Assembly: GCA_006218065.1 (NCBI GenBank)
Contig: VBWE01000037.1
Location: 25,234-89,233, forward strand
Length of the DNA: 64,000 nucleotides
Reading direction: 5' to 3'
From: Bacteroidota bacterium
Lineage (GTDB): Bacteria > Bacteroidota > Bacteroidia > Palsa-965
The notes under the pieces are model-generated. The model made no database searches, had not been told where the DNA came from, and worked only from the letters and a program-made list of their open reading frames with translations. This document shows positions 28,229-36,224 of this stretch, piece by piece. Each line of letters opens with the position of its first letter. Positions within the stretch are counted from its first letter, which is position 1. The translations under genes and the position numbers were made by a program.

Positions 28229-28400
28229 GATTTTTCTCAGCGACTCTTTTTACGGGATTTTTTCGGCGACTCTTCCAGGATTTACGATGCTTTTCTGCAG
28301 CACTTTTTCAGCGATTCTTACGGGATTTATGATTCTTTTCTGCACACTTTTCCGGCGGCAATTCCGGATTTTTTCAGCGATACTTTTTTGCAGCAATTTT
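28229..28400. repeat. Degenerate tandem repeat, low-complexity
   Basis: About six imperfect units beginning TTTTTCAGCGA or TTTTTCGGCGA, several followed by TCTT..GGGATTTA.GATTC and TTTTCTGCA. The best pair starts at ~28259 and ~28306. No ORF or known element fits; it fills the gap between the SPOR gene and the convergent response regulator. Confidence 0.6.
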
Positions 28401-28802
28401 TCAGGAAGCGTTTTCCAGCCACTCTTCCACGCGCTGGATCAGCAATTCGATGCGGACGGGTTTGTTGATAAAACCGTCGGCCTGCAGTTTTATACCGAGC
28501 GTTTGCACATACGATTGATGCAAGGCGGAGAGAAAAATAATCGGCGTATTGGCGAACAAGGGATTCTGGCGGAGTTTCTGGCAGGTTTCGTAACCGTTCA
28601 TCACCGGCATCAGGATGTCGAGGATAATCAGGTCGGGCTTGTTTTCCACGGCGAGGTTATACCCGGCCTGCCCGTCGCCGGCGGTGTGAACCGTGTAGCC
28701 TTTCCGGATAAGATTATAACCGATGAATTCGCGGATATCCGGTTCATCATCAACGATCAGCACCTTGCGTTTTTCGCTGATCATGGCATGCAGTTTCGAC
28801 AT
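28401..28802 (-). CDS. Single-domain response regulator
   Basis: 133 residues, receiver domain only. Acidic pair D18/D19 (VLIVDDEPDIREF), phospho-acceptor Asp62 (DLIILDILMP), Ser in IIFLSALH and the conserved Lys in FINKPV are all present. No output domain, so it acts by protein contact, like CheY or Spo0F. No histidine kinase is adjacent. The gene is alone on its strand between convergent and same-strand neighbours. Confidence 0.92.
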   Translation of the reverse strand: MSKLHAMISEKRKVLIVDDEPDIREFIGYNLIRKGYTVHTAGDGQAGYNLAVENKPDLIILDILMPVMNGYETCQKLRQNPLFANTPIIFLSALHQSYVQTLGIKLQADGFINKPVRIELLIQRVEEWLENAS

Positions 28803-28869
28803 GCGGCAAAACTACCGGCCTGCGATTAAGCGGGTACTATTGATTTGTTACCGTATAATGATGAATCCG

Positions 28870-29493
28870 TTAGGGATTGTTTGCCGGCGGCACGGGAGGA
28901 ACCGGCGGCGGCGGTGGATCGGGCTGCGGCGCGGAAGGATCGGGACTGATGACCGGTGGTTCCTGTTTTTCACGCTGGCGGCGGTAAATGATGATACCCA
29001 TGAGAATTGCAGCGCCCAGAAAGATCATGCCGAGCAAGGCCCAGACCCAGCCCGAATTCTGTTTCGGGATGACGAGAAAGATAATGCCGATGAGGAACAC
29101 CGTAGCGATTTCATTCCAGAGGCGGAGCCGGAACGAAGTCCATTTCAGCGTATCCTTCTGCGCCTGCATGAAAAACACGTGCGTCTGCAGATGATACAGT
29201 GTAAGTCCGCAAACAAAACAGAATTTCAGGATGAACCAGGCTTCGGTAAAAAAATATCCGAGCCGGTCAAACATCAGCCACAATCCGAAAATCCAGGTAA
29301 GGATCATCGCCGGCCAGCTGATGAAATACCACAACCGGCGCTGCATGATTTTGAACTGCGCGGCGAGGATGCTGCGGTTCGGCTCCACTTTATCGAGCGC
29401 TTCCACATAATAAATGAGCAGGCGCGGCATATAAAACAAAGCCGCAAACCAGGCTACCATAAAAATGACGTGCAGGGCTTTTATATAGAGCAT
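28870..29493 (-). CDS. hemJ: Protoporphyrinogen IX oxidase HemJ
   Basis: 207 residues with four or five membrane helices. The opening YIKALHVIFMVAWFAALFY and the stretch QFKIMQRRLWYFISWPAMI are the HemJ (UPF0093) signature. His8 and Lys90 match the His and Lys positions reported as essential in characterised HemJ proteins. It oxidises protoporphyrinogen to protoporphyrin in haem synthesis at the inner membrane. The C-terminal ~30 residues are a proline-rich extension (PDPPPPPVPPVPPANNP) beyond the usual length, probably a disordered tail. No other haem gene adjoins. Confidence 0.87.
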   Translation of the reverse strand: MLYIKALHVIFMVAWFAALFYMPRLLIYYVEALDKVEPNRSILAAQFKIMQRRLWYFISWPAMILTWIFGLWLMFDRLGYFFTEAWFILKFCFVCGLTLYHLQTHVFFMQAQKDTLKWTSFRLRLWNEIATVFLIGIIFLVIPKQNSGWVWALLGMIFLGAAILMGIIIYRRQREKQEPPVISPDPSAPQPDPPPPPVPPVPPANNP

Positions 29494-29521
29494 GAAACAA
29501 ATTTACAAAAAGAATACCGCC

Positions 29522-29529
29522 TATCTTTG
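29522..29529 (+). promoter_or_regulatory. -7 promoter element of the thioesterase gene
   Basis: TATCTTTG matches TAnnTTTG, 20 nt before the ATG at 29550, in the divergent gap with hemJ. Confidence 0.5.
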
Positions 29530-29549
29530 CCCGGTCAATACCTGCTTTT

Positions 29550-30065
29550 ATGAAACCGAGAAAAGCCAAAGATTCGCTGGCTGTGGCCACACACCATGTG
29601 CTTCCGAACGACACGAACAACCTGAACAATCTTTTCGGCGGAAGGCTGCTGGAATGGATGGATGTGATTGCGGCCATCTCGGCTCACCGGCATTGCCGCC
29701 GCGTGGTGGTTACCGCTACGGTGAACAACGTTTCTTTTGCCCAGGCTATCCGTTACGGCAGCATCGTTACGCTGGAATCGAAAGTTTCGCGGGCGTTTTC
29801 CACGTCCATGGAAGTGTTCATCGACGTGTACGTGGAAGATCCGATTACCGGCGAAAAACAAAAATCAAACGAGGCTATTTATACGTTTGTGGCTGTCGAC
29901 CAGAACGGACAACCGCTGCCTGTTCCCCAGCTTATCCCGGAAACGGAAGAAGAACAAACCCGTTACGCCGGCGCACTCCGCCGCAAACAATTAGCCCTGA
30001 TACTCGCCGGGAAAATGAAACCGGAAGAGGCTACGGAACTGAAAGCGTTGTTTTTGGGTAAGTAA
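29550..30065 (+). CDS. Acyl-CoA thioesterase, hotdog fold (YciA/BACH type)
   Basis: 171 residues. The hotdog signature NNLNNLFGGRLLEWMDVIAA includes the catalytic Asn/Asp region; VTATVNNVSFAQAIRYGSIV and SNEAIYTFVAVD complete the domain (~10-130), followed by a helical tail. It hydrolyses acyl-CoA to free acid and CoA in the cytoplasm; chain preference cannot be read from the sequence. Confidence 0.9.
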   Translation: MKPRKAKDSLAVATHHVLPNDTNNLNNLFGGRLLEWMDVIAAISAHRHCRRVVVTATVNNVSFAQAIRYGSIVTLESKVSRAFSTSMEVFIDVYVEDPITGEKQKSNEAIYTFVAVDQNGQPLPVPQLIPETEEEQTRYAGALRRKQLALILAGKMKPEEATELKALFLGK

Positions 30066-30124
30066 ATTCCTCAACGTTACTATTACAGCAATAGTTTTCT
30101 TTGCTTTCGGATCAGTTGCTTTTT

Positions 30125-30213
30125 CGATTTGAAAATGTAACGATTTGAAAATTGAGAAGATGCCCTGCGCGTGGATTTGCGGGCATTTTCAAATTGATGA
30201 ATTTTCAAATTGA
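30125..30213. repeat. Inverted pair of 16-nt direct repeats
   Basis: The left arm (30125-30154) has CGATTTGAAAAT twice, 16 nt apart. The right arm (30185-30213) has ATTTTCAAATTGAT twice, also 16 nt apart, complementary to the left. An inner GC hairpin ATGCCC/GGGCAT lies between. The right arm runs into the 3' end of the GT9 gene and supplies its stop codon. Confidence 0.75.
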
Positions 30214-31173
30214 TCCATTGAAAAACTCCGTTTCATCTATCTTCCGCATACAATCGAAATGACCTTTGGGACATTTTTCGTACCCGATTTTGGAACAGGG
30301 GCGGCAGGATAAATTTTTCACTTCGATAATCCGGGATCCTTCGCCGGGCAGGTAGGGATACATGCCGAAGGCGGGAACAGTGTTTCCCCAAACGGAATAA
30401 ATTTTCTTTTTAAAGGCGGCGGCAATGTGCATCAGGCCCGTGTCGGGAGTAATCACGAGATCGGACTGCCTGACGAGCGAGGCGGATTGATTGAGATTAT
30501 ACTTTCCGCAGGCATTATATACTTTGCTTCCGCAGGCGGCCGTGATACGCGCAGCGCGTGTTTCGTCTTCTTTTCCGCCGAGCAGAACTACGGGACTGTC
30601 CAGTTTCCGGATTACGGCAATTGCTTTTTCTTCCGGCATCTGCTTGGTGGCGAATTTGGCGCCTGCGACAAAAGCGATATACCCGTTGCGGTGAGTTTCC
30701 GGAAGCGATTGCAGATTTACTTCATCCTGCGCAGAAATAAAATAGTCGAGACCTTTGCCGTCGTTTTTCACGCCGAGTTTTTTCACCGCTTCAAAATAAC
30801 GGTCTACGATATGTACGGCGGGCATCCGGTTCACGTGCAGGTTGACGAGCAGCCACTTTTTTACATTCAGTTTCGGAAATGTCGCAGAAGGTTTGCGCAA
30901 AGCCAGTTTGACCTGCTGTGAGCGCGCATTGTGATGCAGATCGACTATGAAATCATAGTTCTCCGCTTTCATTTCCGCTTTGATCTCGGCAAAAACATCG
31001 GCGTAGGCATACACCCGTTTTACATGCGGATTATGCTCCAGGATGCCTTTGAAACCTGTACGGGTAACCACATGCAGTTCAGCGCCGAGCTGTTCGTGCA
31101 GGCAACGCAGTACCGGCGAAGTAAGTACGATATCGCCGATGGAACTGAAACGTATGACCAGGATTTTTTTCAA
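30205..31173 (-). CDS. Glycosyltransferase family 9 (heptosyltransferase-like)
   Basis: 322 residues. N-terminal ILVIRFSSIGDIVLTSPVLR and YDFIVDLHHNARS are GT9 signatures; the C-terminal domain has LVITPDTGLMHIAAAF and VWGNTVPAFGMYP. GT9 enzymes add heptose or related sugars from ADP-heptose to the LPS core at the inner membrane face. A cysteine pattern near the end (CRPCSKIGYEKCPKGHFDC) is common in Bacteroidota members. The last residues and stop are encoded within the intergenic repeat. Confidence 0.88.
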   Translation of the reverse strand: MKKILVIRFSSIGDIVLTSPVLRCLHEQLGAELHVVTRTGFKGILEHNPHVKRVYAYADVFAEIKAEMKAENYDFIVDLHHNARSQQVKLALRKPSATFPKLNVKKWLLVNLHVNRMPAVHIVDRYFEAVKKLGVKNDGKGLDYFISAQDEVNLQSLPETHRNGYIAFVAGAKFATKQMPEEKAIAVIRKLDSPVVLLGGKEDETRAARITAACGSKVYNACGKYNLNQSASLVRQSDLVITPDTGLMHIAAAFKKKIYSVWGNTVPAFGMYPYLPGEGSRIIEVKNLSCRPCSKIGYEKCPKGHFDCMRKIDETEFFNGSI

Positions 31174-31211
31174 GCCGGAACAAAAGTACGGATAGACAAT
31201 GATAAAAAAGA

Positions 31212-31245
31212 AAGAGCCGCTCTCCCGGATGGGAAAGCGGCTCTT
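31212..31245 (-). terminator. Intrinsic terminator of the lipoprotein gene
   Basis: A 10-bp stem AAGAGCCGCT/AGCGGCTCTT plus an inner CCC/GGG pairing, 17 bp after the stop at 31262 and followed on the minus strand by a T-rich run. Confidence 0.85.
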
Positions 31246-31261
31246 AAATGAAATGCGGAGA

Positions 31262-31864
31262 TTATTCCTGTGTCATAGTCCACTCACCCGAGTCGCTGCT
31301 TGTAGAGCTTCCCGAAGTAGCAGTACCTGCATACTTGAAGATCATCTCTTTGTTCTTCAGCTGGTAGATGTCCGCGATCATCGAGGGAGCATCCGAACCG
31401 GTGTATGTATCGGTAGTTGTAGTAGTAGAAGAACCGATAACCGTTACAGTTGATTCAGACAGGATAGTCATAACCATCTGCGATTTGTTCTTCATTTCAC
31501 CAACACCGCCTGTAAAATTCCAGGTACCGCTCTGGGTAATGGTTTCAGAGTAACCTGTAGAAGTAGTAACCTGTGTGAAAGTATAAGTACCTGCTTTTTC
31601 GAACACATAGTTCATGGTACGTGCTACAGTAACGCTGTTGCTTCCGGAAGTAGTGGTGTAGTTGGCACCGTCGTAAGTCCAGGTTGTAGTTGTAGAACCT
31701 GCAGTCGATGTTCCAGAACCGGCAGTTGTTTTCCATTCTCCTGCAACACGGGCTTTACGTGAACGGAAGGAAAGGGCGGGATCACCTTCGCCTTTTTTGC
31801 AGCTTTCGAGTGCAAGACTTCCAAGAATCAGGGTGGCAACAGTAACTTTTACTAAAGTTTTCAT
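31262..31864 (-). CDS. Lipocalin-like lipoprotein, unknown role
   Basis: 200 residues. The signal ends ALESC with Cys22 as the likely lipidation site. CKKGEGDPALSFRSRKARVAGEW is a Bacteroidota lipoprotein opening; the body is alternating beta strands rich in Thr and Ser with a central TWNFTGGVGEMKNKSQ, resembling lipocalin-like domains. A complete promoter lies upstream and a terminator downstream, so it is a single-gene unit. Ligand unknown. Confidence 0.8.
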   Translation of the reverse strand: MKTLVKVTVATLILGSLALESCKKGEGDPALSFRSRKARVAGEWKTTAGSGTSTAGSTTTTWTYDGANYTTTSGSNSVTVARTMNYVFEKAGTYTFTQVTTSTGYSETITQSGTWNFTGGVGEMKNKSQMVMTILSESTVTVIGSSTTTTTDTYTGSDAPSMIADIYQLKNKEMIFKYAGTATSGSSTSSDSGEWTMTQE

Positions 31865-31913
31865 GCGTCTTTGGTTTGTGATTATGGTTTAAATATGGGT
31901 TTAAATCGAGGCG

Positions 31914-31945
31914 CAAAGGTATATAAGGAACCTATACCAAGCAAA
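31914..31945 (-). promoter_or_regulatory. Complete Bacteroidota-type promoter
   Basis: On the minus strand TTTG (31942-31945), a 20-bp spacer, then TACCTTTG (31914-31921). This matches the -33/-7 consensus including spacing, about 50 nt before the lipoprotein start. Confidence 0.75.
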
Positions 31946-32086
31946 TTCCGAAGCCTGCACAATATGTTGATTATCAGTAAAATGATTATTTTTTAACAAT
32001 TTAATTGACAATTTTAAATGGAAAATGCCCGTCCCGGTTTTTCTTTCGGCCCGGCAGCCCGGTGGAGCCGGTGCCCTGAAAACGGC

Positions 32087-32094
32087 TATTTTTG
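32087..32094 (+). promoter_or_regulatory. -7 element of tatD, near-leaderless
   Basis: TATTTTTG fits TAnnTTTG and ends 7 nt before the ATG at 32102, so the mRNA probably begins almost at the start codon; this also decides that start. Confidence 0.55.
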
Positions 32095-32101
32095 CAGCCT
32101 T

Positions 32102-32872
32102 ATGATCCTGACCGATACGCATACCCACCTGTATTCCGAAAAATTCAGTCACGACCGGGCGGAAATGGTCCAACGGGCGATTGATGCCGGGGTAAGCAGG
32201 TTGTTTTTACCGAATATCGACAGCGAAAGCATTGCCCCGATGCTTCAACTGGCTGCCTTGTTTCCGCAAAACTGTTTCCCGATGATGGGACTTCACCCCT
32301 GTTCCGTGGACGCCCGGTATGAAGACGAATTGAAAGCGGTTGAACATTGGCTGGCCAAAGAAAAATTTTGCGCAGTAGGTGAAATCGGCATCGACCTGTA
32401 CTGGGATAAAACTTATGCCGATCAGCAGAAAGACGCCTTCCGCAGGCAGATCCTCCTGGCCAAAAAACATGACCTGGCTATCGTGATTCATTCGCGCAAT
32501 GCTTTCCGGGAATGTTTTGAGATCGTTTCGGAACTGCATGATGAAAACCTCCGCGGCGTTTTTCACTGCTTTGCCGACGGTACTGCGGAAGCGGACGAAG
32601 TGATCGCGCTCGGCAATTTCAAAATCGGGATCGGAGGCGTGCTCACCTACAAAAATTCAGGACTGGATAAAGTCGTACAGCATGTGGGCCTCGAACATAT
32701 CGTGCTCGAAACCGATTCGCCCTACCTTTCGCCGGTTCCGCACAGGGGAAAACGGAATGAAAGCGCGTACATCGTGCACGTGGCGGAGAAACTGGCGGAG
32801 CTGAAAAATGTTTCGCTGGAGGAAGTCGCTGCAGTGACCACGGAAAATTCCAGGTTTTTGTACCGTGTATAA
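32102..32872 (+). CDS. TatD family metal-dependent hydrolase
   Basis: 256 residues from ATG 32102; the frame is open further upstream but that part overlaps the promoter. Metal ligands: His7/His9 in TDTHTHLY, Glu in AVGEIGIDLYWD, His in VIHSRNAF, His in GVFHCFADG and Asp in LETDSPYLSP. TatD proteins are cytoplasmic 3'-5' DNases or D-aminoacyl-tRNA hydrolase-like enzymes. The length is normal. Confidence 0.92.
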   Translation: MILTDTHTHLYSEKFSHDRAEMVQRAIDAGVSRLFLPNIDSESIAPMLQLAALFPQNCFPMMGLHPCSVDARYEDELKAVEHWLAKEKFCAVGEIGIDLYWDKTYADQQKDAFRRQILLAKKHDLAIVIHSRNAFRECFEIVSELHDENLRGVFHCFADGTAEADEVIALGNFKIGIGGVLTYKNSGLDKVVQHVGLEHIVLETDSPYLSPVPHRGKRNESAYIVHVAEKLAELKNVSLEEVAAVTTENSRFLYRV

Positions 32873-32908
32873 AGCATGCGTACGTATTACAAATATTAGT
32901 TCTTACTC

Positions 32909-33075
32909 CAGATATGAGATTTGAGACTTGAGATTTGAGACGGAAAGCCAGGTCTCGACTACCCCGCCTCCCAAAGTTGTACGGCGGGCAGGCGCTCGAC
33001 CTAACAAGTAAGTGCAACGTCGCCCGGTAAGTAAACGAAGTCGTCTCACATCTCAAGTCTCACATCTCATATCTG
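32909..33075. repeat. 33-bp inverted repeat enclosing a 101-nt segment
   Basis: Arms 32909-32941 and 33043-33075 are complementary at 31 of 33 positions. Each arm is a tandem of TGAGATT/TGAGACT-like 7-8 nt words. The enclosed 101 nt is GC-rich and not repetitive. It lies between the same-strand tatD and ansA genes. Confidence 0.85.
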
Positions 33076-33091
33076 AACAACAGTCGCTGCA

Positions 33092-34120
33092 ATGAAAAAC
33101 AAATCCTCCATACTCCTTATATACACCGGCGGAACCATCGGCATGGTGAACGATCCGAAAACCGGGCGGCTGCAGCCTTTCGATTTCAAACATCTGAACG
33201 AACAGATTCCCGAACTCAGCAAGTTTGCCGTTCGTATCGATCACATCACGTTTGAAAAACCGATCGATTCATCCAACATGCAGCCGGGGACCTGGATCAG
33301 GCTGGCCCAGCTTATTGAAAAAAATTACGCGCGTTATGACGGTTTCGTCATCCTGCACGGTTCCGACACGATGGCTTATACGGCTTCCGCACTGAGCTTC
33401 ATGCTGGAAAATCTCGGGAAGCCGGTCATCCTCACCGGCTCGCAACTGCCTATCGGCACGATCCGCACCGACGGAAAAGAAAACCTGATCACCAGTATCG
33501 AAATTGCCGCTGCACGGAAAAAAGGCAAACCCATTATAAGTGAAGTCTGCGTGTACTTTGAATACCGGCTCTACCGCGGCAACCGCACGCACAAATGGAA
33601 TTCGGAACAGTTCCGCGCATTCCAGTCGCCGAATTACCCGCTGCTTGCCGAAGCCGGCGTTCACCTGAACTACCATCCCGCTGCATTCCTGGAAAACAGC
33701 GGGAAGAAACTGAAGGTTCACAACAAGCTGGACACCGGCGTCGCGATCCTGAAATTATTCCCGGGCATTACGGAAGCCGTCGTTTATGCGGTACTCGGCG
33801 CCAAAGGAGTGAAAGCGGTTATTCTCGAAACATTCGGATCGGGAAATGCATCCACGGAAAGCTGGTTTATCCGCGCACTCGAAAAAGCCGTCCGCAGGGG
33901 CATCATTATCCTGAACATCACGCAGTGCAACGCCGGAAGCGTAATCCAGGGACGATACGAAACCAGCTCGCAACTGCAGCGGATCGGCGTAGCCGGCGGC
34001 GGAGACATGACCACAGAAGCAGCCGTTACCAAACTGATGTTTTTGCTCGGCCAGACGAAAGACCGGAAAAAATTGATGCGGATGCTCGCCAGTTCCCTGC
34101 GCGGAGAAATCAGTTTGTAA
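33092..34120 (+). CDS. ansA: Type I L-asparaginase
   Basis: 342 residues, cytoplasmic (no signal peptide). First catalytic motif LLIYTGGTIGM (nucleophile Thr15), second HGSDTMAYTASAL, and conserved LTGSQLPIGTIRTDGKENL. It hydrolyses asparagine to aspartate and ammonia. Its last 11 bases overlap the 3' end of the convergent ilvE. The upstream gap is filled by the 33-bp inverted repeat. Confidence 0.93.
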   Translation: MKNKSSILLIYTGGTIGMVNDPKTGRLQPFDFKHLNEQIPELSKFAVRIDHITFEKPIDSSNMQPGTWIRLAQLIEKNYARYDGFVILHGSDTMAYTASALSFMLENLGKPVILTGSQLPIGTIRTDGKENLITSIEIAAARKKGKPIISEVCVYFEYRLYRGNRTHKWNSEQFRAFQSPNYPLLAEAGVHLNYHPAAFLENSGKKLKVHNKLDTGVAILKLFPGITEAVVYAVLGAKGVKAVILETFGSGNASTESWFIRALEKAVRRGIIILNITQCNAGSVIQGRYETSSQLQRIGVAGGGDMTTEAAVTKLMFLLGQTKDRKKLMRMLASSLRGEISL

Positions 34121-35177
34121 CCCGGTGTAACCAATTATAAGTATCAGCTGCCGATCCTGCGCGGATGGATTCCAGTTTCGATTTCAGCTGCATCATCGTG
34201 CTTTGATCATTGTACTCGGGCAGCGTGTAATCGTTCCCGCGAAAAGCGATCAAACTGATGGGAGCCACTACGGCAGCGGTTCCCGAACCGAATGCTTCGG
34301 AAACGCGACCTGTTTTCAGCGCTTCTTCCAGTTCAAAAACGGAAACGGGTCTTTCTTCCACTTCTACGCCCATGCTGCGCGCAAGCACAAGCAACGAGTC
34401 GCGCGTAACGCCGTCGAGAATAGTTTCCGAAAGCGGGGGCGTTACCAGTTTGCCGTCTATTATAAAGAAGACATTCATCACACCCGATTCTTCGATGTTC
34501 TTTTTTTCCGTGCCGTCGGTCCAGATCACCTGGTCGTATCCTTCCTGCTGCGCCAGGTAGGTGGGATAAAACGCCGCGCCGTAATTTCCGCTGCATTTGG
34601 CGGAACCGGTGCCTCCTTTGGCTGCGCGGATAAAACGTTCTTCCACTTTCAGCCGGATCGGGCGATTGTAGTACGATCTTACGGGCAAAGCCACGATGAG
34701 GAAACAAAATTGTTCCGCGACTTTTATACCGACACGCGCTTCAGAAGCAAAAAGAAGCGGGCGCAGGTACATCGATCCTTCACCGCTTTTCGGAACCCAT
34801 GCGCGATCGATGCTAACGAGATTTTCCAGGCCTCCCATAAAAATTTCTTCGGGAAGCGCGGGCATCGCCATCCGTTTCAGCGAGGCCAGCAAACGTTTGT
34901 AATGTTTGTCCGCGCGGAAAATATGAATCCCGCCGTCCTGCGAACGAAATGCTTTCATGCCTTCGAAAACAGACTGCCCGTAATGCAGGGCCAGCGTAAG
35001 CGGGCTCAGCGACAGGTCGGCAAGCGGCTGGATGCGCGCATTCTTCCAGGCGCCGCCGGCATATTCGGCAAGGAACATGTGATCCGTCGTCACTTTTCCG
35101 AATTCAGGATTCCGGAGATCGGTCGCTTCGATTTTCGAAACCGAAGCGCGGTTGATGGTGATCGGAGTATTTATCAT
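34110..35177 (-). CDS. ilvE: Branched-chain amino acid aminotransferase
   Basis: 355 residues, class IV PLP aminotransferase. The PLP lysine lies in GTGSAKCSGNYGAAFYP; other signatures are LHYGQSVFEGMKAFR, YLRPLLFASEARVG, IEESGVMNVFF and SEAFGSGTAAVVAPI. It converts leucine, isoleucine and valine to their keto acids and back. It starts 50 bp downstream of the end of the EamA transporter reading frame on the same strand... the transporter ends at 35196, 18 bp before the ilvE ATG, so the two likely share a transcript. Confidence 0.93.
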   Translation of the reverse strand: MINTPITINRASVSKIEATDLRNPEFGKVTTDHMFLAEYAGGAWKNARIQPLADLSLSPLTLALHYGQSVFEGMKAFRSQDGGIHIFRADKHYKRLLASLKRMAMPALPEEIFMGGLENLVSIDRAWVPKSGEGSMYLRPLLFASEARVGIKVAEQFCFLIVALPVRSYYNRPIRLKVEERFIRAAKGGTGSAKCSGNYGAAFYPTYLAQQEGYDQVIWTDGTEKKNIEESGVMNVFFIIDGKLVTPPLSETILDGVTRDSLLVLARSMGVEVEERPVSVFELEEALKTGRVSEAFGSGTAAVVAPISLIAFRGNDYTLPEYNDQSTMMQLKSKLESIRAGSAADTYNWLHRVTN

Positions 35178-35195
35178 GCAAGCTGTTTTTGGTGA

Positions 35196-36128
35196 TTATG
35201 TCTGTGTTGCTTCGGCGGCAATATTTCCGGCCGGTTCTTTTTTCGGCGCGCTGCTCCTGCTCACGAGATACACACCACCGACGGTTACCAGCGTTCCTGC
35301 AATCACACGCCAGCTAAGCGGCTCCTGCAGCCAGAGCGCACCGAGCGCAACAGCTACCAGCGGATTAATGTAGGCATAAACGGAAACCAGTACGGGCGGA
35401 AGTTTCGAGAACGCGTACAGGTAACAGTAAAACGCGATGATCGATCCGAACAGGATGAGGTACCCCAGCGCAGTCCACGATTTCCAGCCGACCTGCGCGA
35501 AGTCGAATTCTTTTCCCGTAAACGCGTGCACTGCGATGAGTACAAAACCGGCTGCAGCCATCTGGATACCCGCGCCGAAAAACAAATCCGTTTTCGGCGG
35601 GTTGCGCCGGCTCAGTACGGATCCCAGTCCCCAGCAAAACGTTCCGATTGCAGTAAATATCACGCCCCAGAGGTAGCCGGGATTTGCAAACTGGCCGAGG
35701 CTATCCGAAAAAACAAGCACGATTCCTGAAAAACCGATGAGCAAACCGGCTACCTGTTTCCAACCGGGACTCCGCTGCTGGAGCAGCATAACGGAAAACA
35801 GGGAAATCCAGATGGGAACGAGTGCACAAACGATGGCGGCCATGCCGCTTTCCACGTGTTCTTCGGCCCAGGTTACCGGTCCGTTTCCCATACCTATTAT
35901 AAGAATGCCGAGTCCCGATAATTTTAACGTCGTTTTCCAGCCGGGCCATTTTACACCGCGGGCCACACAAACCAGGATGACGATAAGTCCCGCTGCCGCC
36001 TGCCTGATACCGGCTAAGAGAAAACCGGGGAAATCTTCCACGCCGATTTTTATCCCGAGGAAAGTAGTTCCCCAGAGAAAACTGATCGCCGCTACACAGC
36101 AATACGCCAGGAATTTTTCATTTTTCAT
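35196..36128 (-). CDS. EamA/DMT family transporter
   Basis: 310 residues from ATG 36128 (the open frame begins 84 bp earlier, across the divergent promoter region). About ten membrane helices in two EamA halves: AISFLWGTTFLGIKIG and GVIFTAIGTFCWGLGSVLS; the loop WAEEHVESGMAAIVCALVPIW is typical of the family. Such proteins export amino acids or metabolites across the inner membrane. It precedes ilvE by 18 bp and is divergent from a MocR regulator, so amino acid export or uptake linked to branched-chain metabolism is plausible but unproven. Confidence 0.88.
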   Translation of the reverse strand: MKNEKFLAYCCVAAISFLWGTTFLGIKIGVEDFPGFLLAGIRQAAAGLIVILVCVARGVKWPGWKTTLKLSGLGILIIGMGNGPVTWAEEHVESGMAAIVCALVPIWISLFSVMLLQQRSPGWKQVAGLLIGFSGIVLVFSDSLGQFANPGYLWGVIFTAIGTFCWGLGSVLSRRNPPKTDLFFGAGIQMAAAGFVLIAVHAFTGKEFDFAQVGWKSWTALGYLILFGSIIAFYCYLYAFSKLPPVLVSVYAYINPLVAVALGALWLQEPLSWRVIAGTLVTVGGVYLVSRSSAPKKEPAGNIAAEATQT

Positions 36129-36182
36129 CAGCACAGCTATTACCGGATTTCTGCACAAAGTTGTGTTTTTTCCATAGTGCAA

Positions 36183-36222
36183 AACAGATGCAGATTTTTT
36201 ATTTTTGACCATAACAGATACA
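36183..36222 (+). promoter_or_regulatory. Direct repeat around the mocR promoter, putative operator
   Basis: AACAGATGCA (36183-36192) and AACAGATACA (36213-36222) are 30 bp apart, on one helix face, and flank the -7 element TATTTTTG (36200-36207). MocR-type regulators such as GabR bind spaced direct repeats, so this fits autoregulation and control of the divergent transporter. Confidence 0.5.
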
Positions 36223-36224
36223 AA

